This document shows, in pieces, positions 37,326 to 48,290 of a stretch of 64,000 bases of DNA; within the stretch, counting starts at the first letter, position 1; the number at the start of each line of letters is the position of its first letter. Source of the DNA: Castor canadensis (Eukaryota > Chordata > Mammalia > Rodentia > Castoridae); NCBI RefSeq assembly GCF_047511655.1, contig NC_133392.1, positions 95,349,042 to 95,413,041 on the forward strand, in the 5' to 3' direction. Under the pieces are notes generated by a model. It was not told the DNA's origin. It ran no database searches and was given only the letters and a program-made list of their open reading frames with translations. A program made the position numbers and the translations under genes.

Positions 37326-37989
37326 TATTAACATACAAAGCATACTACATGGCCTGGTCCTTGTCTATCTGTTGGCCACATCTTTCTCATGCAACTCAAT
37401 TCTAGTCACATTGGAGATTTGAGGGTCCTTTAGTGCATCAAGTTTTGTCTACCTCAGGACACTCCCATGTACAATTTCTATTGCATGTGGTATTCTCATT
37501 TTCTATCACCTTAGCAAAATATTTTTAATCCATTAACTTTCTCCTTATGCTATGTTTGAACACGACAGCTTTTTCTTCTCACTACCACAACCTTTTCCTC
37601 AGGTTTAAATAAGCACACTTTGTGATTATTATTCAACTCAGTCCTTACTGTAGCATTATAATCAGAGGGAATGACACTTTTGCCCAAACTGCTGTCTCCC
37701 AATAACTGTTTACTAATTAATTTCAGCATCTCTTAAGGCTTATTGGCTGCATATATTTGCAATCTTTTGGTTAGCCTGATAATGTATCTTGGTCATTTTT
37801 CTGTATAGTTGTAACTTTCATTCTGACTTATAAGTATTCCTCATGTAACACAGCAAATGAGTCTGTTGAAAATTCCAGTGCAATTGTTACTGCTTTATAT
37901 GTTATATATGTTTAATTTTTGTTTATAAATTTGTTATAAAATATTTCTAGATTTTATTCTGTTTTGACACTTATAAAAATTTAAGTAGC
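37326..37989. other. Noncoding DNA
   Basis: No gene or named repeat. Confidence 0.4.
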
Positions 37990-37994
37990 CAAAT

Positions 37995-38335
37995 CTGTCT
38001 GTTTTTCTTTTGGCTGTACTGGGGGTTGAACTTGGGCCTTGTATTGCTAGGCAAGTGCTCTACCACTTGAGCCATGTCCCCAGTCCTTTTGCTCTGAGTT
38101 TGTTCTTCAAACAAGATCTCATGAGTTTGCCAGTGCTGACCACAGACCACAGTCCTCCTACTTCTGACTCCCAAGTAGCTAGGATTACAGGCCTGCACCC
38201 TCATGCCAAGCCTGTTGAGATAAGGTTTTGCTAATTTTTGCCAGGGCCGGCCTCAAACCAAAATCACCCCACCTCTGTCTCCTGAGTAGGTGGGATTACA
38301 AACAAGTACCATCATGCTTAGCCTATTATTTTTTA
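37995..38335 (-). repeat. Multimeric SINE, antisense: one ID-like and two B1-like units
   Basis: The plus-strand order is a tRNA/ID-like antisense monomer (38015-38085, 'gctaggcaagtgctctacca'), a 7SL/B1-like antisense unit (38090-38210, 'ctcccaagtagctaggatta') and a second B1-like unit (38212-38330, 'tcctgagtaggtgggattac'). In sense this is B1-B1-ID. The overlapping frames of 74 and 77 codons are shadows. Confidence 0.8.
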
Positions 38336-38789
38336 TTTCTGATATGTTTGCATTTAACATTGGTGTTATGATAATGGAAATTTCATAAAGAAATATTTTT
38401 GCCCTCATGTTGTACTCCTTTTATAAAAAGAAATGAAAAAAAGCACTTATTTTATAAATTGTCTGATCATCACTGTTGCATGGATATAACTCTCTCACCT
38501 CTGTTATAAATTTGTTATATAAGAACTAATTTCTTTACAAGGAATAAAGTGTTATCAAATTATTTATCAAAGAATCAGGTCAAATACGGCTCATATTAGC
38601 AATATGACCTTGAGTGAAAGGTGGAAGCTCTAGAGTCAAACATTCTCTCTGCTTCTTGATGACAAGCATTGGCATTACAAATTTTTATGGCCCTGGACCT
38701 GCTGAAGTGTTAGACACAAAGAAACATTTACCATTTCTGAAGGAATGAAATACATAGGATCCAATTATTGCTCCACAATTTATGATTCA
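38336..38789. other. Noncoding DNA
   Basis: Mostly unremarkable. A few MIR-like words near 38606-38640 may extend the next element. Confidence 0.4.
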
Positions 38790-38960
38790 TGGAAGATGGC
38801 CAAATTATTTCTCTGATCATACATTTCCTCACGTGGAAAATATAGACAATAACTTATCTTTAAAGGTTTTAAAGCATTATGTCAAATAATTTAAATAAAG
38901 TGTGAAGTGCCTAAAATATGGTAGCCTTGCTATAAATACTAGTTATTATCACTCCACTCC
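38790..38960 (+). repeat. MIR SINE, sense
   Basis: 'acatttcctcacgtggaaaa', 'tatagacaataacttatc', 'gtgtgaagtgcctaaaata' and 'tactagttattatcac' are in MIR order. Confidence 0.7.
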
Positions 38961-41900
38961 ATACTCACTTGTTTACTTGGGTTCTATAAAAGATATTAGA
39001 AGATCTAATAAAATTTAGGCTAAGTTATATAAAAATGAAAGAGGGTTTAGACACACTTCAGCATACATAAGGGTTTTGATAAAAAGTTATGTATATGTTT
39101 TTGTGCCTCAGCTTGAAGCTGGTTTTGGCAAGAAAACTTAAGAGAAACTTGTTCTGATACAAACTGCCTTTTGAGTCAATTCTATTTTATTATTCCCATG
39201 CAAAATTTGAACTGATTCATAAGCACTGCATTTATTTGCTATTTAATTGCTTTCAACTAAAACTTGATATGATGATTTTAAACTTGTCTATTGATCTTTA
39301 CCACACTAAAAACAATACAGTAAATACACTGTTTTGTAAGCATAAATCAAAATAACTGATATATTACAACTATATCCAAATGTGGCTGCCGTGAAAATGT
39401 ATTTTTACTATTTTAATTGTGTGACTTTCATATGATATAACAATTGTGTTAGTTATAGATAAAAAATAACTTTTTAACAGGAGTATAGGCCTGTTTCTTG
39501 GCTGATGTCTGGTCTGAAAAAGGAGGGCAGCATGGATGATTTTAAGGATATTTTTTCAATTCACATCTCTGTATTACACTGGCATGCAACCAGAGATGAC
39601 AGGGAATTACTCATTTTAATGAACACAACATTTACTTCACCAAAGGTTTAAAAGAGAATATTGTATAAGAGGAATAAACTCTCTGATTGCAGTTTGAATC
39701 TATAAAAATTCTATTTTTCTTGGGCAGAAGCATATCATCTACCTTCAGTAAACTAATCCACTCGTGTACATATTATCTCACAACAGTTAATATTATCAAA
39801 TTTTAGATGCCACAAAAGTATTAAAATTTATGAAGATACTTAAAAATATTTCAATGATATGTTTAAAAAGTTAAATTTAGGAGTTATACAAGTAACATAA
39901 ATCATATTGTGTGAATTTTACATATTGAATTTGGAATAAACATTTTATTATGATGCATAAGGAATATATACAGTAAATATTTCATGACAACTCATAAAGT
40001 CTGTTATTATTTGTCTTTACATAATACAATAGACTTGTATCACAAGAGCATTTATACAAAGATATGTTTTCCTTTTCATTTAAAATGCAGAGCATTTTTT
40101 CAGTAAATCAATTTTGTACCATAATCATGCATACCTGATGTGTGTCCTTAATAGCCCTTCACAAAATCAGCATTTAAACTCTTACTTAATGCAGTGAAAT
40201 TTGATTTACTAGTATATGCAACTGGATTGCTATAAGAAACTGTTTACAAAGGTTTTGTTATATTCAAATTGCATCCATTTTTTTTGTACTTAACTGTAAA
40301 AAAGAATGCAAAGAATAGAGATGAATGGTTGACTAACAGATGAAGCTCCTGTATTTATAAACATAAGACACTGACAAAACTGGGCTGTCGTTAATCTTCT
40401 CTATTTATATACAAGTATTAACTTTTTATGTTTCTGTAGATACATATCAGAAATTATTATAATAGTAGAGAACATTTGTTGACAGTAGTCCTAATGCTTA
40501 ACCAATCAGGAGTTCCATGGGCTGTAGAAGTCAGACTCTGGGATACCATTGATCAGTATTAAATATGGAAACATGCCAATGTTCTTTTATCATCATTTAA
40601 AATTTTGTCTTTTGTGTTTATGGAGCTACTCTGAGCTCAAACCTCCAAATGGATTGAAATAATTTTTGAAAAGATGATTGAGAATTTAGCCTAGGATACA
40701 TAGGTAGACAGTCAGTTTACTACTCTGGATAATTATTTTTCTTTTTATTAGACACTGACGAGTATTTTGTACTTAAAATTATGTATTTATTTTTGAGCAT
40801 ATTAATTTTTTTAATTGGTTTGTGTACTTATTTTTTGTTTTCTTGTTAATTTTGAATATATCATCCATTCCTTATTTTTCTTCCTCATAAAAGCCTCTTG
40901 ATCACTCATTCTCTGTGGTATCCTGTATTCTATTCTTCTTTCATTCTTCTACTTCTGCATACTTGCCATAAGAAATTTCATCTATTTCCATGGTGTCAGC
41001 TATAAACTCTCTGGTCTATAATTCCAGACAACTTGTCTCAAAGTCCAGATTAATGACTGTGAGTGCTTTAAAAATGTTCTGCCTTGACATGACAAAATAA
41101 TCTGCAAATTAGCTGTGTCCTTTAGATTTTCCTTCCCCAAAATAATATCACTGTTATAACAAAAGGTCAAATAAACTTCTAGCACTATAGTACTTCAGCT
41201 AGTGCAAAGGAAGTGTGGAATCAGGAAAAAGAATTTCTGGAAAATAACTTCATATCCAATAGGGAATTAAAGATTCAGAAGGGTTCTAGGCAGAGTGATG
41301 AGGCCTGTCAAATGTCTGTGAGGATTTTCCCATAGCAAAACTAGGTAAGGATCAAAGCTTAGCTTGGCTTTCCTTTGTTAGACTGACAGAAGCATGGGAA
41401 TAATGAAAACAAAGAACCTTCCTCTTAATAGCTATTAACAAAGGAAGAAGGAATTTTGAGTTTTTCCAAGAGTTCTTGCCCAGTGACTGAAACATAGAAT
41501 TGCAAATTATCATGTAGATTAGAAATGTCCACTAGAGGGCCCTGGGAATTTTTCTCGTTATATTTTTCTTTGTACTGCAGTAGAACAACATTGGTAGAAG
41601 ACATGGGAAACAAAAATGCAAAATTAGAATGGTAGCACCAAGAGCAACAAACACAAGCAAACAGGTAAAGTGGCTAATGTACACTAGAAAGAATTAAGTC
41701 CAGAACTAATAATCACATAAAACACACTAATCTCATTCTACAAACTAATGCTCTATCGAGAACCAAAATGGGAAGAGAAAAACAGGGAACTTCAGTAACA
41801 CCAGTATAGTGCCGGAGACTTATGTCAAGATAGCTCATTATGTTCATTATTTGCACCACCACCACAGCTCTCCAGACTTTCAAGTCTGGTGTTGCCACAC

Positions 41901-44498
41901 AACTGACATTGCTACACACCTATTCACCCAAGTGAGAAAAACAGGAGTCATTTAAGGCCTTGTCTAAACTCTTCCCATTTTTTTACTGTTACCAAGAATT
42001 ATTCCACTTATTTTACTTCTGAAACATCTCTGGAATTATTGCTCCCCTTTCCTCTAGTGATTTGGTGGTTCTGACTTTCAGCATCACTACCTGGGCTTTT
42101 TACAAAAGCTGCAGTTTCTGAACTTTGAGGTTACCCACTTTTATTTCTATATCTGTCAGTAATGTTACTCAAATGTAAATATGGTTATTTCAACACCGCA
42201 TAATGGTTTCGAAAGTTTTAGTGCAACCTTCACTTCTTTCTGGTATGAGCTTCTTCCTGTCATGACCTATGTCTTTTCTTCCACTTCCATTTTTATTAGT
42301 ACCTGCCCTTCCAGAGTACTGCCCTTCCAGCACCCCACAGGCCTCCAGCTTTTGAACACAGTTTCCTCATCATATTTTAATAATTGTCTCACTACCTCCA
42401 AAAGAGACCTTCATTTAGTCTCCCTTTTCTTCTTTTTCTTTCAGGTAGAACTAAAGATTTCTTCTTCTATAATTTCCTATCATCCCAAAGCAAACTTATC
42501 TATTATACTTATAATGATGGTGGATAAATATTTTATTAAGCATCTCTCTGCTTTTTGTAGGTTCCACGATCTTTGAGAAAGTTTCTCTTATTTTTGTATG
42601 CTTAAGAAGCAGCATATAAGACAGTTGCTTTATATGCTTAATATTAGTCTAAGTTGAATTAACTATATAATACATTTTAGTATTGCACTAACAAAAGTCT
42701 CTGTAATCTCTAAGTTTTTGTAATAAATATTTTAAGCCTATAACTTAAAAGGTAAAGTTTTTGTAACTGTCTTGAAATTTGTAGGTGCATTTTACATTTA
42801 ATAATTTAAAATTTTTAAATTCTTTTATTGAAATGATTCTTAATTCAAAACTAAATTATATAATGTATATTTGCTTATATTTTCTAGTCATCCATTATTG
42901 TACATTGTGTTTCTCAAACTTAATTTATTTTTAAAGAGATAAGTTTTATACAGCTTTCAACGAAGACATATTACAACTCAATAAAAATTTAATATGGGGT
43001 TTAATTGAGAGGGGTGAATATTATCAAAGTGCATCATACACATGTAAGGAAATGTCATCATAAAATCCCACGTGATTATAAAGTGGATTCCACACTTTAT
43101 GAAATTAATATAGGCAAATTAAGGTAAAATAAAATAAATGTTTGTTGAATGAATGAAAATATTTTTGAGAGTTTCAGAATTGAACATTAGCAAAATTGCT
43201 AAAAAATGCTATGCTGCCTTTGAATATGATTATTCTTCTTTATTCTCAGCTAACTAACCCAGGAAAATCTTGGCTAGATACTACTAATCATACTTACTAA
43301 ATTTATTGATTATTCATGTTCCAAAACCATTAACATTTCGTGCCCCAAATGTAAGGGCACAAAATAATGTAACCAAAAGTAAAATGTGAACAACAAATTA
43401 GGGAAGATAGTTGAGACATAATGCCCTGGATTAGTAATCTTAGTAAAAACTATGGGTCAATGAATAGAAATTTAATAAAATAAGAAATATCAATGGCCAT
43501 GTACAAAGGAAAATAAATAAACTGATCAATAACAAAAGTACTGCTTGTTGAAATATCAAATTCCCACCTTTTCTCTGTCAAAATAGTACATAGAAAAAAG
43601 GTTATATAAATAAATGTGGCCATGGGGCACTCACATGCTGTTTGTAGATCTAAGTGTTATTTTCAAAGGAAGTTTTGGAGTATATACAAAAAGATTGAAA
43701 AAAACCCATTTTCTGTAATCCTGTCCTTGCATTTTTAGACATGTTTCCTACTGCAATACTGAGTAAAAATGCATAATTTTAATTCTTTGGTCTTTTGTGT
43801 AATTAAAATTGAAAACTACAGACTAAGAAAATTATTGAAAATTAGAGAATAAATATGCTATATGTCATTGTGTGTGACTAAAATCACTTTCAATCAAGTT
43901 TAAACCAAAAGATTGCAAATACTTGTTAGCTAATGTTGGTTATTTAAAACACAAGCTTATAAGATTCTTGAGGATGCACAGCACTAACTTCAAAATATAT
44001 ACACTAGCATCTGAAAGCTTACTTCATCAACAGTTGGGTTTATATTTCTCTTTGTTGACATAAATGTTCCAAAATGTTTGATTTGAGCAATCCTGAGATA
44101 TTAGACTTTATCTTCCCAAACAATTCTAAAAATTTTCAAGAGCATATGTGTCCAAATATTCATCCCACTCTTTGTTATAAAGCCTACCATTACTCCATTT
44201 TTTATTTCAAGAACTAAATAATTTCCTTTTCACTATTACTATTTATGCTTCAATAGGTCAGCCATCTAATAAATATAAATCAAACTGGAGCACTATAACA
44301 TTTTAGGTGTGTAGGTTTATAGCTTCATGGAGCCTGTTTGGATAAGTCTTAAAAATGTGTTTATACTGAGTTTTATCCATACACACTCCATTTTTCTAGG
44401 ATAAATATATATTTATTACCAGGTGGCATCAGATAGCATGAATTCCAGTATTAGTTGCTGTGTTATACTTGGAACAATTTTTCTTCTCTAAATGCATT
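38961..44498. other. Long AT-rich stretch without recognised genes
   Basis: About 5.5 kb. The longest frame is 131 codons at 42181-42576, Ser/Thr/Phe-rich over pyrimidine-rich DNA, with no recognisable domain. A weak MER5-like word order at about 42058-42125 and an L2-like end at about 43130-43160 are too diverged to annotate. This looks like deep intergenic or intronic DNA. Confidence 0.45.
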
Positions 44499-44858
44499 CT
44501 CTCAGTTTGTTCTGGACTGCCCTAACACACTATACTATACTAGGTAACTTCAACAGTTCTGGAGGCTGGAATGGCCAGCATCAGGAACTGTCTTATACAT
44601 TTCCTGGTGAAGAGGTCTTTTATTTGTAGACAGCTGTCTTTCACTGTGTCTACATAGTGAAATGAAGCTGAGAATGAAGCCTGGAATTTATTCCTCCATT
44701 TATAAAGGCCCAGAACTTTCAGATTAAGGCTGAACTCTAATGATAATATTAAATTTATTTACTTTATAAAGGTCCTATCTCCAAATACAGTCACATGGGG
44801 AGGGGGTTAATGCTTCAACATATGAATTTTAGGGGTATACATCAATTCATAGCATTCA
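44499..44858 (-). repeat. MST/MLT1-type MaLR solo LTR, antisense
   Basis: Antisense landmarks in order: 'agtttgttctggactgccct' near 44505, 'aacttcaacagttctggagg' near 44547, 'ggtcctatctccaaatacag' near 44772, 'gcttcaacatatgaatttta' near 44812 and 'gggtatacatcaattcatag' near 44833. These correspond to the complete span of a MaLR LTR. It is non-coding. Confidence 0.75.
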
Positions 44859-44864
44859 TCATCA

Positions 44865-45060
44865 TTTATTTATCTATTTACAAAAATTGAGTACCTAGGA
44901 TCAGAGGATAATATGAACAGAAAATATAAATTTAAATCAGCAAAACTTCCAGTACAAGAGGAATACACATTCTCATGGGAGAAAAAAAGTGCTACATTAA
45001 CAAATAATAGAAAGAATGTAATAAATGCTAAAGCAGAATTATTCATAACACTCTAAAAAC
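44865..45060 (+). repeat. Possible L2 remnant
   Basis: 'catttatttatctatttac', 'ttgagtacctaggatcagag' and 'acaaataatagaaagaatgt' loosely follow the L2 3' end. It is weak. Confidence 0.4.
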
Positions 45061-45402
45061 AATGAGAAGTGATTTATTTAGGGATAAGTAATAGTAGCCT
45101 AAGACATAAATGTTGGGAAAATGATCATGAGAGATGAAAGGGAAAACACATTGGCTTAGTGTAGTGAAAGAGTTTGACATATGTGGAGATTCTAGGTTAT
45201 TCATTGTTCTTGAAAAGTAAAAATGTTCTCAGTAGAAAGGAGTATTAGACAAGAAGTATTGGTGACACAAAATAAATGACAGTTTATTTGGCTATTTCAA
45301 TAGAAATAGCCAAACTTTTATTTTAGAAAGATCACTGTAGAAGAAATATGGACAGTAATTTAGTGAAGGAGAACTGAGAATGGTAGTTCCATTAGCAAGT
45401 CA

Positions 45403-45415
45403 TTTTAATCGCTTT
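45403..45415. repeat. Target-site duplication, left copy
   Basis: 'ttttaatcgcttt' matches 45652-45664 with one mismatch (C/T at a former CpG), flanking the L1 fragment between them. Confidence 0.75.
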
Positions 45416-45651
45416 CTTTTTGTTTTTGTCAATTAAACAATTTTATTTTATTTATTTATTTTTTTATTATTCATATGTGCATACAAGGCTTGGTTCATTT
45501 CTCCCCCCTGCCCCCACCCCCTCCTTTACCACTCACCCCACCCCCTCCTTCTCCCCCCTACCCCCTCAATACCCAGCAGAAACTATTTTGTCCTTATTTC
45601 TAATTTTGTTGTAGAGAGAGTATAAGCAATAATAGGAAGGAACAAGGGTTG
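45416..45651 (-). mobile_element. L1 (lineage A) 3' end, antisense, short
   Basis: The plus strand reads the tail as T-rich sequence (45416-45470). Then come 'tattcatatgtgcatacaag', a C-rich stretch (45501-45565) and 'gtagagagagtataagcaat'. It is the complement of the 47-kb L1 3' UTR, truncated there. The 13-bp flanking duplication shows a complete truncated insertion. Confidence 0.92.
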
Positions 45652-45664
45652 TTTTAATTGCTTT
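45652..45664. repeat. Target-site duplication, right copy
   Basis: 'ttttaattgcttt', a partner of 45403-45415. Confidence 0.75.
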
Positions 45665-45924
45665 TAAAGGAATGAAAAGACTGTTGCTCTGATCATGAAG
45701 AGAAGAGGTAAGCTTTAGCACAGTTCCTGACTGGCAAGATAGTTGAAGGGAAGAGAGAAAAGTTCTGCAAATCTCAGAAGACTAACTTGAGCACATGATC
45801 TATTGCTTATCTTTAGAGAATGATAAGGGTCTTTGCAGAGGTGAAAGAAGAGTTTGATTTATTTTATTTTCCTGGCAATCATCAAGGAGATCATTACTTT
45901 TTGTTGTTGCAATTGTAATATTTT

Positions 45925-46070
45925 ATTTTTAACATAATTTTATTAGCATATAATTATTGTATATGGAGGGATACATTGTGACATTTACATATGTGCTTAC
46001 AATATATCCTAATTAGATTTGCACCCTCTGAATGAGATCACTTTCATGAATAAATTAGTAATCGTGGCCC
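45925..46070 (-). mobile_element. Older L1 3' end, antisense
   Basis: 'gggatacattgtgacattta' and 'gtgcttacaatatatcct' followed by 'gatttgcaccctctg' are the antisense of the lineage-B type L1 terminus. It is truncated after about 150 bp. Confidence 0.65.
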
Positions 46071-46077
46071 ATAGTTC

Positions 46078-46550
46078 TTTTTTTTTTTCTTAATTTTTCT
46101 TTTATTATTCATATGTGCATACAAGGCTTGGTTCATTTCTCCCCCCTGCCCCCACCCCCTCCCTTACCACCCACTCTGCCCCCTCCCTCTTCCCCCCACC
46201 CCCTCAATACCCAGCAGAAACTATTTTGCCCTTATTTCTAATTTTGTTGTAGAGAGAGTATAAGCCATAATAGGAAGGAACAAGGGTTTTTGCTGGTTGA
46301 GATAAGGATAGCTATACAGGGCATTGACTCACATTGATTTCCTGTGCGTGGGTGTTACCTTCTAGGTTAATTCTTTTTGATCTAACCTTTTCTCTAGTAC
46401 CTGTTCCCCTTTTCCTATTGGCCTCAGTTGCTTTAAGGTATCTGCTTTAGTTTCTCTGCGTTAAGGGCAACAAATGCTAGCTAGTTTTTTAGGTGTCTTA
46501 CCTATCCTCACCCCTTACTTGTGTGCTCTTGCATTTATCATGTGCTCATA
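46078..46550 (-). mobile_element. L1 (lineage A) 3' end, antisense
   Basis: It starts with a T-run (complement of the poly-A tail), then 'tattcatatgtgcatacaag', a C-rich block and 'gtagagagagtataagcc'. It continues to 'gcatttatcatgtgctcata', which corresponds to about 53744 of the full-length copy. The similarity to the 47-kb L1 3' UTR is very high by eye. 'catagtt' at 46070-46076 and 46548-46554 may be a short target-site duplication. Confidence 0.92.
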
Positions 46551-46960
46551 GTTTTTGAGAAATTGGAGTTAGAGGTTTTCATTTAGGACTCTTTTGAAAT
46601 TTTTCACTTAAGTAGAGGTAGTATCTTAAATTACATCTTCTAAAAAATAAATTAATTAAGTCAAGAATATTAAAAATCTCATGGAAAACATTAATGTAGA
46701 ATAGTAACTTGGAAAGCTAATATTGGAAAAAAGTCAAATGTATAAAAGAATGCCGACCTCTGTGTCATGAGAGAAATGTTAGTCACTTTATATTTTCTGG
46801 ACTCAGACTGCTTTCTTCCAAGCTAAATAAATAATAATCAAATATATAACAGTGATGGATTCCAAATGCTTAGTTAAAAATTCCAGTGCTTAACAACTTG
46901 TATTTTGTAAAAAGCTACCATATTTTATGCATATTTCTTTATTTGTCTATATGTCTTTCA
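46551..46960. other. Noncoding DNA
   Basis: No gene or named repeat. Confidence 0.4.
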
Positions 46961-46964
46961 ATCT

Positions 46965-47073
46965 ATTATTCATCCATTCTTGATTTTACTTATTTAATAT
47001 CTATTTATCGAGTTTCTATTACTCAGATACTTTTTTGAGGTCTGAATATACAATATTTAAATATATACTCTCA
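46965..47073 (+). repeat. L2-type remnant, left half (split by the full-length L1)
   Basis: 'ctattattcatccattcttg', 'tatctatttatcgagtttc' and 'gaggtctgaatatacaatat' resemble L2 or related LINE 3' ends. The matching right half ('tttacattcaagcaggaag', 54277 onward) lies on the other side of the L1. Confidence 0.5.
47058..47073. repeat. Perfect 16-bp target-site duplication, left copy
   Basis: 'taaatatatactctca', identical to 54256-54271. It directly precedes the L1 5' end at 47074. A few bases on the left are compatible with both the target and the AAAT-rich L1 tail, so the true length is 13-16 bp. Confidence 0.93.
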
Positions 47074-47079
47074 GAATTC

Positions 47080-47091
47080 CAAGATGGCGGC
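47080..47091 (+). promoter_or_regulatory. YY1-type motif at L1 position +7
   Basis: 'caagatggcggc' fits the YY1 consensus (AAnATGGCGGC) and lies seven bases from the 5' end, near the offset known for human L1. There it fixes the transcription start. Confidence 0.75.
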
Positions 47092-47187
47092 TAGAGGTAG
47101 GAAGCAGAAAATAAGAAATTATAAGCTAGTTGGATAGGCCACTTCTTGCAGGGAGAGAGAAGCAATGCTTAAAAAGTGACATCTTGG

Positions 47188-47225
47188 GAATTCCAAGATG
47201 GTGGCTAGAGGGAGGAAGCAGAAAG
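47188..47225 (+). repeat. Second copy of the L1 5'-terminal motif
   Basis: 'gaattccaagatggtggcta' and the following 'gaggaagcagaaag' repeat the first 37 bases of the element with two or three differences. The YY1-like core is GATGGTGGC instead of GATGGCGGC, a CpG-type C-to-T change. The unit length is 114 bp. Confidence 0.85.
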
Positions 47226-47621
47226 ACAGCCTCCTATAGTGAAATCTTGGAGAGACGCTGGAGACACACTCTGCAGGCATAATCACCGAGAAAAGGCATA
47301 ACTTTGACTTCTCCACATCTCCAGCCGGTGCAGAGAATCTCCACTTCACGTTAAACGGAGAACCGAGGAGGGCTCCCGGGGCCGCCAGTGGCCGGCGCCC
47401 ATACGGCTTGGGAAGATGCAGACCAGGTGAGCTTCGTGGTACCGCGGTAGCCCCACAGACAAGCCTGGGTCAGAGCAGCATAGCCCCCTGGACAGCCTGA
47501 CCTCCACCCGGGAAAAAAAGAGAAACTGAGTACTAAGCAATAAGAACAGTTAAGACACGCTGGAAAGAGGGTGGGGCGCCCTGAGCGCTGAAGATTGGGG
47601 GAAGGGAACCCTTCCAGGGAC

Positions 47622-47633
47622 TGTAAATAAACA
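47622..47633 (+). promoter_or_regulatory. Forkhead-like 12-mer in the L1 5' UTR, copy 1
   Basis: 'tgtaaataaaca' matches the general forkhead (FOX) pattern RYAAAYA. An identical copy lies at 47734-47745. Binding is inferred only. Confidence 0.5.
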
Positions 47634-47733
47634 AGCCAGGCGGGCCGGAGAGGCTCTGGCAGGAGCGGGCGCACCCAGCAACCAGGAGCGGGGAAGCTTG
47701 TGAGAGGAGGGAAGACCCACTTCCCACGTGAAC

Positions 47734-47745
47734 TGTAAATAAACA
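47734..47745 (+). promoter_or_regulatory. Forkhead-like 12-mer in the L1 5' UTR, copy 2
   Basis: Identical to 47622-47633 and embedded in a degenerate GC-rich unit about 112 bp long. Weaker relatives are 'gagcaaacaaagcc' near 47837 and 'gcataaacaacgcc' near 47889. Confidence 0.5.
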
Positions 47746-47998
47746 CGCAGGCCTGACAATGCGGGGCAGTGTCACCTTTCCCAGTGCTTGGAAAGGGGAA
47801 AGCCTATAGCAGAGGCCCCCCGCACAGGAGAACTCTGAGCAAACAAAGCCTGTGGGACCAGGTGAGTGCTAGCTCACCCCAGAGATCTGCATAAACAACG
47901 CCGCCAGCTACAGGCTGAGAGCAGCAGGCAGGCAAGCCACAGTTGCAGATACCACTCTCAGAACTGCCTCGAGACGCTTTTTTTTCTTTTTCTCCCTA

Positions 47999-48290
47999 CC
48001 TTTGATGAGAGAACAACCGAATTACACCTGCAAGCCGAAAAACTTACTGAAACTGTATTGCATTTGAACTGGGGACACTTGGTGGGGCTTTTTTTTTTTT
48101 TTTTTTCTGTGTGTGTGTGAGTGTAGTTTTGTTCTACTTTATGCATCCCCTTTGATGAGACAACTACAGAACAACATCTGAGGCACCAACTCCAGGACTG
48201 GAGATTGAGATGGACACCCAAATTATTAAGACTGAAATTGCATTGCATATAAACTTGGAAGTTTTTTGGTTTTTTTTTTTTTTTTTAATT
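47999..48290 (+). repeat. Two-copy 150-bp T-rich tandem unit in the L1 5' UTR
   Basis: Unit 1 starts at 47999 ('cctttgatgagagaacaac') and unit 2 at 48149 ('cctttgatgagacaactac'). Both then carry an 'actgaaa-tgcatt' segment (48047-48064; 48230-48246) and end in a long T-run (48090-48108; about 48269-48286). The copies are diverged in the middle. Duplication of a 5' UTR module is the simplest reading. Confidence 0.75.

Noticed and set aside
42058..42125. MER5-like word order
   Set aside because: Too short and diverged to support as a feature.
42181..42576. 131-codon plus-strand frame
   Set aside because: No domain, no coding signature, pyrimidine-rich composition and no related copy in the window.
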